A DNA stretch of 64,000 nt from Natrinema hispanicum. GTDB lineage: Archaea; Halobacteriota; Halobacteria; Halobacteriales; Natrialbaceae. The notes under the pieces are model-generated. The model ran no database searches. It worked only from the letters and a program-made list of their open reading frames with translations, and was not told the origin of the DNA. Made by a program: the position numbers and the translations under genes. Within the stretch, counting starts at the first letter, position 1; every line of letters begins with the position of its first letter. Positions 9,297-18,524 of this stretch are shown in pieces. Location of the stretch: contig NZ_SHMP01000007.1 in the NCBI RefSeq assembly GCF_004217335.1, positions 62,001-126,000 of the forward strand, given 5' to 3'.

Positions 9297-10115
9297 TTAT
9301 TCTGATACCGTGGAGATAGGTGAATCAGCGATCAATCGTAGGTAGTACGCTGTGTACACTGTATAGATGTACGCGAAGCCAACTGCCGACAGGACAATTC
9401 CGATCGGGAGTAGGACAGCTATTGGAACACCGAGATCGATCGGTAATACGTCAGCAGGCCCGGTTTCCGTCAATGTCAACTGGAGCAGGTACTCGGGGAT
9501 AGAGAAGGCGTTCAACAGGATGACCCACACAAGCGAGAATCCGGTGACGCTTTTGAGGTTCGAGCGAACGAGAGCGATACTTCTCCGGAAGGAATCAGTA
9601 ACGCTCTGGTCTTCAATGACAATTGCGGCATCATAAAACTGTACGAACATAATGACGACGAGGACGGACAACAGCCAGACGAGCAGAGAACCGACGCCTG
9701 CAGCGAAGGCGGCCATCTCGTGTATCGCAGCGAGTGGTATTAATCCGATACCGAGAACGAATCCGATGAGTCCGAGTCCGATGGCAGTTCCGAGGACAAT
9801 AAGCACGAACAACACAGTTCCGAGTAGAAGTCGGAAGTAATGTGTCCTCGCTGCAGTAACAAATTGTGTGGCTGACGTGTTTGTTCCTTCGATCGCAGCT
9901 CGGGCGGTTTCGATGAAGCCACCGAGAACGAACGGGAAGACAATCAACCACGCGAGCGGTGCACCTACGGAAAGCAACGGTGATTCGTTCAGGTGCTCAA
10001 CGTACTGTAGTTGGCTTCCGGCCCCGACGAGGAGGCCGGCGACGAGCAGGATCGGATTCGTTCGAAGGGCAGCGAATCCATCTTTGAATGCAGAGACTAG
10101 TACCATCGTATCCAC
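9297..10115 (-). CDS. Multi-pass membrane protein, partner of 7852-8691
   Basis: A 272-residue integral membrane protein with about six helices and a soluble stretch DQSVTDSFRRSIALVRSNLK between helices 4 and 5. That stretch matches the position of YGPIESLRVSWRLTTNYRRK in the protein at 7852. Such a pair of DUF7847-like proteins around a small ArsR-type regulator may form one membrane complex. It is first in the likely operon; the 114 bases upstream separate it from the MITE at 10230. No catalytic motif is visible. Confidence 0.75.
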   Translation of the reverse strand: MDTMVLVSAFKDGFAALRTNPILLVAGLLVGAGSQLQYVEHLNESPLLSVGAPLAWLIVFPFVLGGFIETARAAIEGTNTSATQFVTAARTHYFRLLLGTVLFVLIVLGTAIGLGLIGFVLGIGLIPLAAIHEMAAFAAGVGSLLVWLLSVLVVIMFVQFYDAAIVIEDQSVTDSFRRSIALVRSNLKSVTGFSLVWVILLNAFSIPEYLLQLTLTETGPADVLPIDLGVPIAVLLPIGIVLSAVGFAYIYTVYTAYYLRLIADSPISTVSE

Positions 10116-10229
10116 GATTTACTCCCATCGCGTATTAGGTCGAACGTAGTATCAAAATCAGATTTAACCGTTTGAACTGTCTGGATCCGCTACTTTAGTG
10201 GAAACCACTTTGATTTAAGTCATTGGTTC

Positions 10230-10452
10230 CATCTGTCTTTAGCTAATACTCACAGTACTTCTATTTAGCCGTGATCTGTGGTCGAATTTCGCTCGGACAC
10301 CTCGACAAAACGCCGAAGACACCAATCTTAGCGTTTCTTATCGCCTGGTTTCACGATTAACAGCGTCTCACCGGCTGGAATTGTCCTCCCCAATACCTTT
10401 AGTTATAGTCTAAACTTTGAATATTACTATCAGTCTTAGCTAAAGACGAATG
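10230..10452. mobile_element. Non-autonomous ISH8-related MITE
   Basis: A 223-bp segment without a gene, bounded by inverted ends CATCTGTCTTTAGCTAA and CATTCGTCTTTAGCTAA. The core GTCTTTAGCTAA is identical to the ends of the ISH8-type element at 6137-7539. It probably moves by the ISH8 transposase. No target duplication could be read. Confidence 0.7.
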
Positions 10453-10557
10453 GTGACTGTACTGGATCGGTTGTAAGTGTTATCTCAATGGAATTAAGTT
10501 GAGAGGCTGACAGGTCTGGCCGGAATACGTACGGGGCAGAAATCAGGTATCCAGAGT

Positions 10558-11446
10558 ATGACGGACGAGGACAGTACACGGGAAGCGGCTTACGCGGTGT
10601 TGACTGACGAGACCTGCGTTCGCATCCTCTTCGCGCTCGCGGACCGATACGACGAGGCATGGTCGTCTGAGTGGCCCACCTTCTCAGAGTTGCGCACGCA
10701 GGTCGGTGTGAACGACACGAGCCGCTTCAGTTATCACCTCACCGAACTCCAAGACGAGTTCGTCCGCAAAGTCGATGGGCGGTATCTGCCACGAGTGGCG
10801 GCTCTCGAAATCGTGGCCGCGATTCGGGCGGGCACATACGGCGAAGCTAGAGCTGGCGACGAGGAGAGCGACATCGAGCACCGAGAAATAAACTGTGAGT
10901 GCCTGCACTGTGATCAAGCGCTCGTCGCGACCTACCGGAACCACCAGCTGTACGTCGGCTGTCCTGAGCATGGTGCTGCGGTCGCGTATCCCACGCCTCC
11001 ACGGGCGGTCCGGAGCCGGACTGATAGACGAAGTCATCGACTGCTCGCTACGGAAACACGCTTGCGACGTGCGACTGCTTCGGGAGGGTGTCTGTCCACA
11101 CTGCTGGGGAACTGCCAATTTGTCGTTTCCTCGCGACTCCGTCCCGGACACGTACCTCCTCGATGATGTACCGTACGCGACTGCAGCATGTGACATTTGC
11201 TGGTTGTCGTATCCGATCCCGATCGCACACACGATTCTCGGTCACCCTGCCGTCGAGACGCTATACGCCAACTGTGGGCTCGGACCACGGGACGCTCAAC
11301 TCGGGCCACACGATCTGGCGCGAGTGAGTGACGTGTCTCTTTCCGAAAGAGACTCACCGGCTGCTCGAATCGTCGTCGAACTCAGAGACAACCAAGTGGT
11401 CTTCGATCTTGACGAGACCTGCAGTGTCCTCGATCACCGACGTTGA
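10558..11446 (+). pseudogene. Frameshifted winged-helix regulator with zinc-ribbon-like C-terminus
   Basis: The first frame (10558 to about 11015) encodes a winged-helix domain: YAVLTDETCVRILFALADRY, then FSELRTQVGVNDTSRFSYHL, then a Cys pair CECLHCDQ. After about 11015 the coding sense continues in another frame with LIDEVIDCSLRKHACDVRLL and GVCPHCWGT up to 11446. The whole resembles haloarchaeal DUF7347/DUF7351-type regulators. One indel near 11015-11030 splits it. Either a sequencing error or a real loss is possible. Confidence 0.7.
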
Positions 11447-11634
11447 TAGCGCTCGAAGTCGACTGTTTGTCTAACATCCTCACTCTGGTCTCCCATCGTG
11501 GAGACGGCTACGCGGATATGTCGAGCCGCGCCAGAAAGCACGCTGCTGTTCCGGATGTATCGGTGCATCCGACGATGCTGCCAGAGACGCCAGTGAGTGT
11601 GGGTTGCGGTGATTAGCGAAAACTGAGGAAGATA

Positions 11635-12027
11635 TCACGCTGGTGCAACATCGGGAGAGTGCTGGCCGATGGGAAGGTCGATATCGATCTCATCGTACCA
11701 CACAACCGGACGCTTTGCGCGACCGTTTTGCTCGAGTTCGACGAGTCCGTAGTCGGCAAGCTCGGTCACGTTCTCAGTGACTTCTGGCGGATGACGGCCG
11801 ACAATTCGCGCGAGTTCACGAATACTGTCTGGCTCATGATCAGCGATCGCCTCGAGGAGTTTGAGATTCGTCGACCGAAAGATTCGACCGAACGTCTCGA
11901 GGTCCTCTACCGAGAGCGTCGACGGCTTGGGGTCGACACTCTCGCCAGCATCGAGAGCAGCAAGCGTATCTTCGAGATCGCTACGGTCGGACGATGAGTT
12001 GATACGGACGTGAAGTGTTTGGGTCAT
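11635..12027 (-). CDS. HTH protein paired with TumE-like gene (antitoxin-like)
   Basis: A 130-residue winged-helix protein of the HVO_A0114 type. The DNA-binding part spans about residues 42-105: SVEDLETFGRIFRSTNLKLLEAIADHEPDSIRELARIVGRHPPEVTENVTELADYGLVEL. The N-terminus is a beta strand/linker (MTQTLHVRINS), and the C-terminus IDIDLP. It lies 18 bases behind the TumE-like gene at 12342-12046, the same order and spacing style as the pair at 32371/32701. It likely neutralises that protein and represses the pair. This is inferred, not shown. Confidence 0.8.
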   Translation of the reverse strand: MTQTLHVRINSSSDRSDLEDTLAALDAGESVDPKPSTLSVEDLETFGRIFRSTNLKLLEAIADHEPDSIRELARIVGRHPPEVTENVTELADYGLVELEQNGRAKRPVVWYDEIDIDLPIGQHSPDVAPA

Positions 12028-12045
12028 GGGTGTGGGATCGGTGTA

Positions 12046-12342
12046 TTACCAGCCGGTTCGTTTGGCGAACGGAAGTGCCGAACGCCAAGCACGATACAGC
12101 GTCTGTAGTCCCGGATAGTCGGTCTCGTAGACCTCCGAGTCAAGATGCAGTTCGTGAATTCCGTGGTGGTTATCGAATCGGATGATTGGATCATCAGCGC
12201 CGGCGATGCCGTAGTGGAAGGCGTACTTGATGCCGTCTGGAAACTTCTCGGACTCGGGCACCGAAAGTACGCGGACACGGGCGACAGTACCATCCGAATA
12301 GGCTTCAATCTCGTCACGAACAACTGTGACGTCATCACTCAT
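12046..12342 (-). CDS. TumE-family toxin-like protein
   Basis: A 98-residue alpha/beta protein with the features of the TumE/DUF6516 family. These are a central PDGIKYAFHYGI strand, the IIRFDNHHGIHELHLDSE core (R-F-D-x-H...H-x-L-H) and a C-terminal helix LQTLYRAWRS. Family members are annotated as toxins of two-gene systems; their biochemical activity is not well established. It is the first gene of a bicistron with the HTH gene at 11635. The second pair in this window (32371) shows only distant identity, so the two are not a recent copy. Confidence 0.75.
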   Translation of the reverse strand: MSDDVTVVRDEIEAYSDGTVARVRVLSVPESEKFPDGIKYAFHYGIAGADDPIIRFDNHHGIHELHLDSEVYETDYPGLQTLYRAWRSALPFAKRTGW

Positions 12343-12662
12343 CCCTGTTTGTTAGTATGAGTCCTAACACGATAAGCGTTAGGGTTCTCCCTAACATAGC
12401 CTGAGGAATATGCGACCACGATCATTTGGTCGCGTTGCAAAGCCGTCTCGAGTTTGCGCTGAGAGTCGCGGCGACACCTACTACAGACAGTGATACTGCG
12501 TTAGAATGGCGTGCACCGAGTGCACGTAGTTGAGAGAACGTTAGAGGTAGGCACTACTGACCGTCTACTCACCCACAACGCGAAACTCTAGACCACTTTG
12601 AGACGGCACAAAATAACTGCTCCAGCACTAGGTTTATACCGCTCGGCAGACTTCCTTCCAGT
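12343..12662. other. Spacer without supported gene
   Basis: About 320 bases upstream of the TumE-like pair. It should hold the promoter of the pair; TTAGTATGAGTCCTAACA... near 12351-12395 contains TAGG/CCTAA repeats that could be an operator. No gene seen. Confidence 0.35.
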
Positions 12663-12767
12663 ATGTGCCTCAAAGAGACAGTTGACTACCTCGCCGAGGA
12701 ACTTGACCTCGAGCGAAGTGAACACGTCCGTGAGGTCGGTCAGTCGGTCGCAGAGCTTCGCGACTGA
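12663..12767 (+). CDS. Small protein, 34 aa
   Basis: An ATG-led frame (MCLKETVDYLAEELDLERSE...) with strong helical, acidic character and haloarchaeal codon use ends where the convergent gene at 12768 ends. No family is recognised. It may be an antitoxin-sized fragment or a genuine small protein. Confidence 0.35.
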   Translation: MCLKETVDYLAEELDLERSEHVREVGQSVAELRD

Positions 12768-13022
12768 TCAGAACATTTCCCTGAAGTCTCGCTCGACGAG
12801 TCCTTCCTCCAGATACGTGATAAACTCTTGTTTCGTTGGCCCTGGCTGATCGAGTAGATAATCCCGTTCAGCACGTTTGAGGACTGCCTGAGCGAATTCC
12901 GTACAGTGTGTTTCGTGCAGACTAGCGTACTCCGAGAGGGCCTCTCGCCAGTGCATATCCAGCTCGAATTCGGTTAGTCGGATTTGGATTCCGTCTTTCC
13001 GTTCGACGAGGTCAACGTCCAA
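12768..13022 (-). CDS. Hypothetical protein, 84 aa
   Basis: An acidic alpha-helical protein (MDVDLVERKDGIQIRLTEFE then WREALSEYASLHETHCTEF). It has one Cys and no membrane segment or known motif. It is convergent with, and directly adjacent to, the 34-aa frame at 12663. Function unknown. Confidence 0.5.
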   Translation of the reverse strand: MDVDLVERKDGIQIRLTEFELDMHWREALSEYASLHETHCTEFAQAVLKRAERDYLLDQPGPTKQEFITYLEEGLVERDFREMF

Positions 13023-13088
13023 CTCTTCGAGTTTCTTGAATCGGAGATTATAGGTATTTGAGGTGGATCAGTAAAGCAGTCCTGTTTT

Positions 13089-13205
13089 CATCTGTCTTTA
13101 GCTAAACCTCAGCCCTCGGCTGTGTAGCGGTAGCGGGCCTCTCTTGGAGTATCGGTCGTTGTTGATGTCTTTTTGAGCGTCGTCGATCAGTTGATCCAGT
13201 AACTG
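13089..13205. mobile_element. Solo end of an ISH8-type element
   Basis: Starts with CATCTGTCTTTAGCTAA and continues about 110 bases parallel to 6143-6255, the 3' end of the ISH8 transposase (CCTCTCTTGGAGTATCGGTCG against TCTCTTGCAGTACTGGTCG). It is truncated and frameshifted, and the other end is missing. Confidence 0.75.
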
Positions 13206-13417
13206 TGACTCTCTCACTCGAAAAATAGGGTTTCTTCGGGTCGCCTACCGATCTTACGACTCCTCGTTCGGTTCCACCTCTTGATGTCAGGGTGAGTTGA
13301 CTGATGCCTACAGAGACGATTTCTAGATGACGTTGAGACGGATGGTTAGTTGAATGAGTCTGAGTATGGGTCAAAATCATTATTGGAGTGCCATACGAGT
13401 AGTCAGAATGTCCATTC

Positions 13418-14389
13418 ATGGTGCGGCCAACGCAGCAGCGCGAACGCGACCAGATGTCGGTAACGGAAGCCGACGAACATGAGAGTGAAGAGCAGACGTG
13501 TCCTGAATGCGATTCAGGCGCTCTCGTTGCTAGCAACGATAGTAACGAAATCATTTGTGAGGAGTGCGGCCTCGTTATCGAAGAGCAAAATATCGACCAC
13601 GGTCCAGAATGGCGCGCGTTCAATCACGCCGAACGGCAGAACAAAAGCCGGGTTGGTGCACCCACAACCCAGACGATGCATGACAAAGGGTTGACCACCC
13701 AGATCGACTGGAAAAACAAGGACGCACACGGAAGATCGATCTCCTCAAAGAAGCGTAATCAGTTGCATCGACTGCGCAAGTGGCAAGAACGGATTCGAAC
13801 CAAGGATGCAGGTGAACGAAACCTCCAGTTTGCGCTTTCGGAAATTGATCGCATGGCGTCGTCACTCGGTGTCCCCCGTTCTGTTCGAGAGGTCTCATCG
13901 GTGATCTACCGACAAGCGCTCAGCAATGACTTGATTCGTGGGCGGTCTATCGAGGGCGTCGCCACGAGTTGTCTCTACGCTGGCTGTCGCCAAGAGGGGA
14001 TTCCGCGGAGTCTTGACGAAGTGACTGAGGTCTCTCGCGTTGGGAAGAAAGAAATCGGGCGTACATATCGCTATATTGCCAAGGAACTCTCCCTCGAAAT
14101 GAAACCAGCCGACCCCAAAGAGTACGTCCCACGGTTTTGTTCTGACCTCGAGGTAAGTGAAGAAGTGAAGATGAAGGCGATCGAAATTATCGATGAGTCT
14201 GCTGAACAGGGTCTGCTTTCAGGGAAGTCGCCAACGGGATTTGCGGCAGCAGCCATTTATGCGGCATCACTCCTCTGTAACGAGAAGAAAACTCAAAAAG
14301 AAGTCGCTGAGGTTGCACAGGTGACTGAGGTGACCATCCGAAATCGGTATCAAGAACAGATCAAAGCGATGGGTCTCAACTTACACTGA
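13418..14389 (+). CDS. tfb: Transcription initiation factor TFB
   Basis: The 323-residue TFB recruits RNA polymerase to TATA/TBP complexes. It has an N-terminal zinc ribbon (CPECDSG...CEECGLVIEE, about residues 28-52) and a B-reader/linker with HGPEWRAFNHAER and GAPTTQTMHDKGLTT. Two cyclin folds follow (about 125-215 and 220-320), with the BRE-recognition helix VTEVTIRNRYQEQIKA near the end. Length is normal for haloarchaea, which often have many TFBs with different target sets. The second TFB at 48175 shares long identical stretches. An alternative start is the Met at residue 13. The gene stands alone. Confidence 0.97.
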   Translation: MVRPTQQRERDQMSVTEADEHESEEQTCPECDSGALVASNDSNEIICEECGLVIEEQNIDHGPEWRAFNHAERQNKSRVGAPTTQTMHDKGLTTQIDWKNKDAHGRSISSKKRNQLHRLRKWQERIRTKDAGERNLQFALSEIDRMASSLGVPRSVREVSSVIYRQALSNDLIRGRSIEGVATSCLYAGCRQEGIPRSLDEVTEVSRVGKKEIGRTYRYIAKELSLEMKPADPKEYVPRFCSDLEVSEEVKMKAIEIIDESAEQGLLSGKSPTGFAAAAIYAASLLCNEKKTQKEVAEVAQVTEVTIRNRYQEQIKAMGLNLH

Positions 14390-14443
14390 GGCTGAGGAAG
14401 AAATACACCACTGCTACGAAACGACTGACTGCTGCCAGACCGG

Positions 14444-14998
14444 CTACTCGTTGGCCGCGAACTCGCCGAGAACACGGTCACCGAACACAAGCACGAGTAC
14501 TGCGCCGACCAGATCAAAGACAATGTCGAAGAACGTGTCTTTTCGGCCGTACGTGACGAGTATCGGCTCGAGATCAAAGCGTTTCGCCGTTGCGTGAATA
14601 GCATACTCGATGGTTTCCCAGACAAGCCCGAAACTGATGACAGCGGCAACGACCCGTCGGCCAGGATCACGATCCTTCCGGCGGCTGGCTACATAGACGA
14701 TCCCGGCAAGAATCGACGAGGAATGTGCGTGTGTAAGGTGATCCCACCACCAGACGTCGTCATAGGGACCGAGCATGCCGACAGCATGAGTAACCATTGC
14801 AGTGTTCACATAGGCTCGCTGCCACGGCTTGAGTTTAACACCATACGCACGCGTGACGAACGTGGGAAGGTATGTGCCGATCGCCGCAACGACAGCATTG
14901 ACAACTGCGCCTAGATTCCGGCGTCGGAGTCCGACGAGGAATACGGTGAGCAGCGTATATCTAGCCTCACGACCCACTCCCTGTTCAGCTGTCGACAT
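14444..14998 (-). CDS. Predicted membrane protein with conserved His/Trp/Glu motifs
   Basis: A 184-residue protein with about five hydrophobic segments and the motifs VWWWDHLTHAHSSSILAGI (about residues 83-101) and GLVWETIEYAIH (about 124-135). It resembles the YjdF/DUF2238 group of small integral membrane proteins, but the function is unknown. His and Glu in adjacent helices could bind a metal. It is convergent with the TFB gene, 54 bases between the stop codons. Confidence 0.65.
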   Translation of the reverse strand: MSTAEQGVGREARYTLLTVFLVGLRRRNLGAVVNAVVAAIGTYLPTFVTRAYGVKLKPWQRAYVNTAMVTHAVGMLGPYDDVWWWDHLTHAHSSSILAGIVYVASRRKDRDPGRRVVAAVISFGLVWETIEYAIHATAKRFDLEPILVTYGRKDTFFDIVFDLVGAVLVLVFGDRVLGEFAANE

Positions 14999-15307
14999 CT
15001 TCTGTATACGATAGACTGACTACGCGGGCCACATAGCAGTATCGCCCCGGAGACGGACCCAGACGCCTCGGACAGTCTCAGTGGCACTCGTCCATCGTTC
15101 TCAGAGACAGTCATAGTCATGGGCACTCGATGCATGTTGACGACGGTCTGGCACGGGTTTTATCAGGGATGATGCGTGAGTCTGCTTGCGATTACCGTAG
15201 TTCGATACTGAGGAAGAGCCGCTAGTGAGGACTCCTAGTTTTAAGTGATATCCATGACTATCAGTGAGGCAAGAAGATAGGAGAATATACCCGCCGCTCA
15301 TCGGTTT
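14999..15307. other. Spacer without supported gene
   Basis: About 300 bases between the divergently placed membrane protein and the palindromic region at 15308. No coding frame with halophile codon use was found. Confidence 0.4.
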
Positions 15308-15367
15308 GGGTTGCAGGAACGGGGGCGTCAATTCGCCCCCTGAGTTGGCTACTCAATCCTGCAACCC
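15308..15367. promoter_or_regulatory. Nested palindromes upstream of a plasmid-type gene
   Basis: GGGTTGCAGGA (15308-15318) is inversely repeated as TCCTGCAACCC (15357-15367). Inside lies a second palindrome, GGGGGCG (15321-15327) and CGCCCCC (15334-15340). A TATA-like GATATAAAAG follows at 15372-15381, about 125 bases before the start of the gene at 15508. This could be an operator, a transcript structure or part of a replication or partition site. Confidence 0.55.
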
Positions 15368-15507
15368 GGATCGATATAAAAGTTTGCCTCTCGAGGAGCT
15401 GTGGCTCTGTCCAGCACGGCGTCTCGTCTCCTTCGAGAGTTGTCTCTCTCCCCAGCAGCATCGCGCCTCGACCGACAACCAGCAGTACACGACTACAACG
15501 ACCCTCC

Positions 15508-16407
15508 ATGACAATTGGAAAAGATCCGGACGCAGTTGACGCAGAAACGCCCACTGATCACGACGTTGCCGCAGCTCTTGGCTTCGACAGCGTCGATACG
15601 CACACCAGCACTGATCCGACGGCCGACGACGGTGATGATGACCTCCCGAGTCGCGCAGAGATGTGGACCATCATCCAAGAGCAGTCACAGACGATCGACC
15701 GCCTCGAGGAGCGTGTCGACGAACTCCAGCAGGAACAAAACCGCGCCGATCGCAACCGCAAGGAGATCGCCAGTCAACTCCACGAGGTCACCGAGTCGGT
15801 TGCCGATACCGACGAGACAGCTGACCAAGCAAAGGAAATCGCAAAGACTGCGAACGCAAACGCTGAGCAGGCCAAGTCGATCGCTGAGACCGGTGAAACT
15901 GCGTTCGACCGCGAAGATCCAGAGGAACTGCCAGGTGGCATCGAGCCCTCAAGCAGTCCGTTGGACTTCCTTGCGAACTGCCGCCAGCACCGCGTCAAAA
16001 CACACCTTGTCGATCAGGGGACACCGCGGAAGAACCGATTCCGGGCACTCCTTGTGATGAAGCGCTGGGACGAGTTCGCAACCAAGCGTACGAACGGGAG
16101 CGGCATTTTCTGGACTCGAGACGATGTCCGGGATGCGCTCACTGCAATCCTCGGAACGCGTCCCCACGCACAGACACTCAAACGCGTGTGGGACGAGATG
16201 GTCGCGCTCGGAAGTTCGGACATCGATGTCACCGAGCGTCGTGTTTCTGCGAAACAGACGCCGACGGAGATCATCGCGATGGACATCGAGACTGCTGAGG
16301 GACTGCTCGAGGCCCGCTATCACCATCTCGAATTGCTCGACTCGGATGGACAGGTCACTGGTGGCGTCACACCCGTTGTGACCCGAACCAGCATGGCGGG
16401 GGTGTGA
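15508..16407 (+). CDS. Coiled-coil winged-helix plasmid protein
   Basis: A 299-residue protein in three parts. Residues 1-50 form an acidic head. A long coiled coil spans about 50-130 (IIQEQSQTIDRLEERVDELQ onward, heptads of Leu/Val/Ala). The C-terminal part is winged-helix-like (ARFR-type segment RKNRFRALLVMKRWDEFA, then WTRDDVRDALTAILGTRPHAQTLKRVWDEM). Proteins of this plan occur on many haloarchaeal plasmids and may act in replication, partition or copy control; that role is inferred. The palindromes upstream fit a self-regulated plasmid maintenance gene. Confidence 0.65.
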   Translation: MTIGKDPDAVDAETPTDHDVAAALGFDSVDTHTSTDPTADDGDDDLPSRAEMWTIIQEQSQTIDRLEERVDELQQEQNRADRNRKEIASQLHEVTESVADTDETADQAKEIAKTANANAEQAKSIAETGETAFDREDPEELPGGIEPSSSPLDFLANCRQHRVKTHLVDQGTPRKNRFRALLVMKRWDEFATKRTNGSGIFWTRDDVRDALTAILGTRPHAQTLKRVWDEMVALGSSDIDVTERRVSAKQTPTEIIAMDIETAEGLLEARYHHLELLDSDGQVTGGVTPVVTRTSMAGV

Positions 16408-16963
16408 GAGAACGGCTGAATCCATCCCGAGAGGGAGAATCTCTCTGACGAGCAAACGAACGGATTTGGTCGTCGTCTTCGTTCGACGACGTCGCCGCTA
16501 TCGCTAGCTGCAGGTGTAGGAAAAGATCCTCCCTTTCAGAGACAGTGTTTGTCCCTCTAACGCTCATTCTGCAGTGATAGCTATGATCCCACTCACAACG
16601 GGTGTGATCATGACCGCTCAGTTGTGGTCTGCACGCGATCGTCCCTTCTCGGGGTGGATGTCAATGACCTCGTGGACTGGTATGATGATACCCAATTTAA
16701 CAGACCACAATGAATTATTGTGTAGTATTGTGCCAAGTCATAAAGACTGATATAGCTGTGATACAGACAGTGACTTGGGCGTGAAGATGGGCGGTGGGGA
16801 GATAGCGCTCACGCTCAGTCAGAGGCACAACTCAGACACACGGACCGTGTCGAATACTCGTCTCCACACGAGTCGTCTGGGACAAACAGTACGACTTGAA
16901 GGGGAGTGGCGTTCGGTAACTTCGGCGGCACCCTGCCTTGAGAAGTGATTCCCGTCGATTGTG
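16408..16963. other. 550-base stretch without supported gene
   Basis: Both strands lack frames with coding character. The AT content rises towards 16.7 kb, where a promoter could lie. Nothing further is claimed. Confidence 0.4.
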
Positions 16964-17233
16964 TTACTCAACGAGTTCTGACTTCTCTTTGACCGTGATT
17001 TCTGGATCGGTGCCGAATTTCACAATAACCGTATAGCCATTGTATTGGAACTCGATTCGGCCAGACTGAGTCGTCCCGTTCTGGCGTCCCGACGCAACGA
17101 GATCGTCGAGCGCATCTGGATTGACTGCATCATACAATGGGGGAAGTTCAAGTGGATCCGTGTGTTCCCTTTCAGCAATATAATCAACTATGTGCAAAGA
17201 AATATTACTTTTATCTCCAAGATCCCTTTCCAT
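16964..17233 (-). CDS. HalOD1 domain protein
   Basis: An 89-residue stand-alone halobacterial output domain 1. It has the family order SLHIVDYIAEREHTDPLELPPLYDAVNPDALDDLV, a linker with Gly/Ser, then IEFQYNGYTVIV and a last strand. Such domains occur as outputs of haloarchaeal signalling proteins or alone; the molecular action is unknown. A second one is at 47707. It is monocistronic and flanked by AT-rich spacer. Confidence 0.85.
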   Translation of the reverse strand: MERDLGDKSNISLHIVDYIAEREHTDPLELPPLYDAVNPDALDDLVASGRQNGTTQSGRIEFQYNGYTVIVKFGTDPEITVKEKSELVE

Positions 17234-17585
17234 ACTAAAGTGTATATCTCCCAGACACTAATATATGACGCCAAACATACAACTTTCTGTGCCCTCATAG
17301 GGAACTTATTACTGACTATGAGAATATCATAAAAAGACTCGCGAATAGCTTGTTTCAGATCCTTCTGATTGGGTCAGCCGGTAAATAGAGATGCGAACTG
17401 TCCGCTATGGGTTTTGCCACATACGGATGAGAGGTGGTACAAATGCGTACAAGCAAACGAGTATCGTTATTGTGAAGAATGGGAAACCCAATGGATCACC
17501 TTCGATAATAAGCCCCACTGTAATAACTGCGAGTGCTAAGCCGACGATGGCAGTACGAATCGCACGAAGATGTGCCATAAATATC

Positions 17586-17593
17586 GAATATTG
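17586..17593. repeat. Target-site duplication GAATATTG
   Basis: The 8-bp sequence is repeated at 18525-18532 on the other side of the IS5-type element, fixing its borders. Confidence 0.85.
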
Positions 17594-18524
17594 TGCTCTG
17601 TTGAATAGATCCTGAATCACGGTTACAGAGGCTCACACAGCGATTCTATATTGATGAGGGCGAACATCAGGACAATTTCACGGAACTGGCGATACCAGCC
17701 CAGCGCTCGCACGGCGTCGCCGAGCGAGCGCTTCGTTGTTGAGTACGAGGTTTCGGCCATCCAGCGCTGAGAGTAACCTTTTGCCCGGATGAGCGCGTTG
17801 TTCACGACTGCATTCGGTGATGAGCCGCGGTAGTGAACAAGGTACTCAATGTCAAGTGCGGAGATTTCGTACTCAGTGTGCCAATCTTGGAACGCGTTGT
17901 CGGCAACCACGGACTGCAGGTCGTCCGCGTTTCGGCGGACGACCTGCGGTCCAGTCTTCGTATCGTGCTTCCACCGTGCTGTAATATGGACATCAAGAAC
18001 AGCGAGCGACTCTATATCAGTTAATGTCGTCACTTTCAGCGTCTGCACGGTATTTCCCGACCGCTGGCGGAAGTACGACGACGAACGGCGGCGGTCAAAG
18101 AATGTGCTGTCGAGAGCAGCGTGGCCAGACTGCGGGTGTTGCTGCGCTGAAACGCGCAGCAACGCCCGCCACACCCACATTTTCAGCCGGTCGAACGACT
18201 TGTAGATCGTGCTGTAGTCGGGGAGGTTCTCTCGATCGAGACCGAGTACGTCACGAATCTCGGTCATGTACTTCAACCGATTCGGCGTTTCACGGTAGCT
18301 GTGACCTTCTTCGAGCCGAAAACAGTGCAGGACGACATGGACCCAGCGGGCGAACCCGCCGCTGGCGGGCTCGCCCGCGTGCTTCCCCAACGCTTGTTTG
18401 GCTAGGTCACGACACTGCTCAACGAAGTCGAGGATATCGATTTCCATAGGACAGAATCGAATTCCTCGGCTTCATCCTTCTAAGCCAGTGATACCGGCTG
18501 ATTAGATCGCTGTTCAACAGAGCA
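17594..18524. mobile_element. Complete IS5-family insertion sequence
   Basis: A 931-bp element with inverted ends TGCTCTGTTGAA and TTCAACAGAGCA, an 8-bp target duplication and one intact transposase on the minus strand. It disrupts a small membrane-protein gene. Confidence 0.92.
17623..18447 (-). CDS. IS5-family transposase (ISH1-like group)
   Basis: The 274-residue DDE transposase has an N-terminal helical part with GGFARWVHVVLHCFRL. The catalytic motifs are HAALDSTFFDRR (Asp, about residue 119), VVADNAFQDWH (Asp, about 188) and MAETSYSTTKRSLGDAVRA (Glu, about 235). It fills the element. The closely related N-terminal scrap at 4835-4990 belongs to the same group. Confidence 0.92.
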   Translation of the reverse strand: MEIDILDFVEQCRDLAKQALGKHAGEPASGGFARWVHVVLHCFRLEEGHSYRETPNRLKYMTEIRDVLGLDRENLPDYSTIYKSFDRLKMWVWRALLRVSAQQHPQSGHAALDSTFFDRRRSSSYFRQRSGNTVQTLKVTTLTDIESLAVLDVHITARWKHDTKTGPQVVRRNADDLQSVVADNAFQDWHTEYEISALDIEYLVHYRGSSPNAVVNNALIRAKGYSQRWMAETSYSTTKRSLGDAVRALGWYRQFREIVLMFALINIESLCEPL

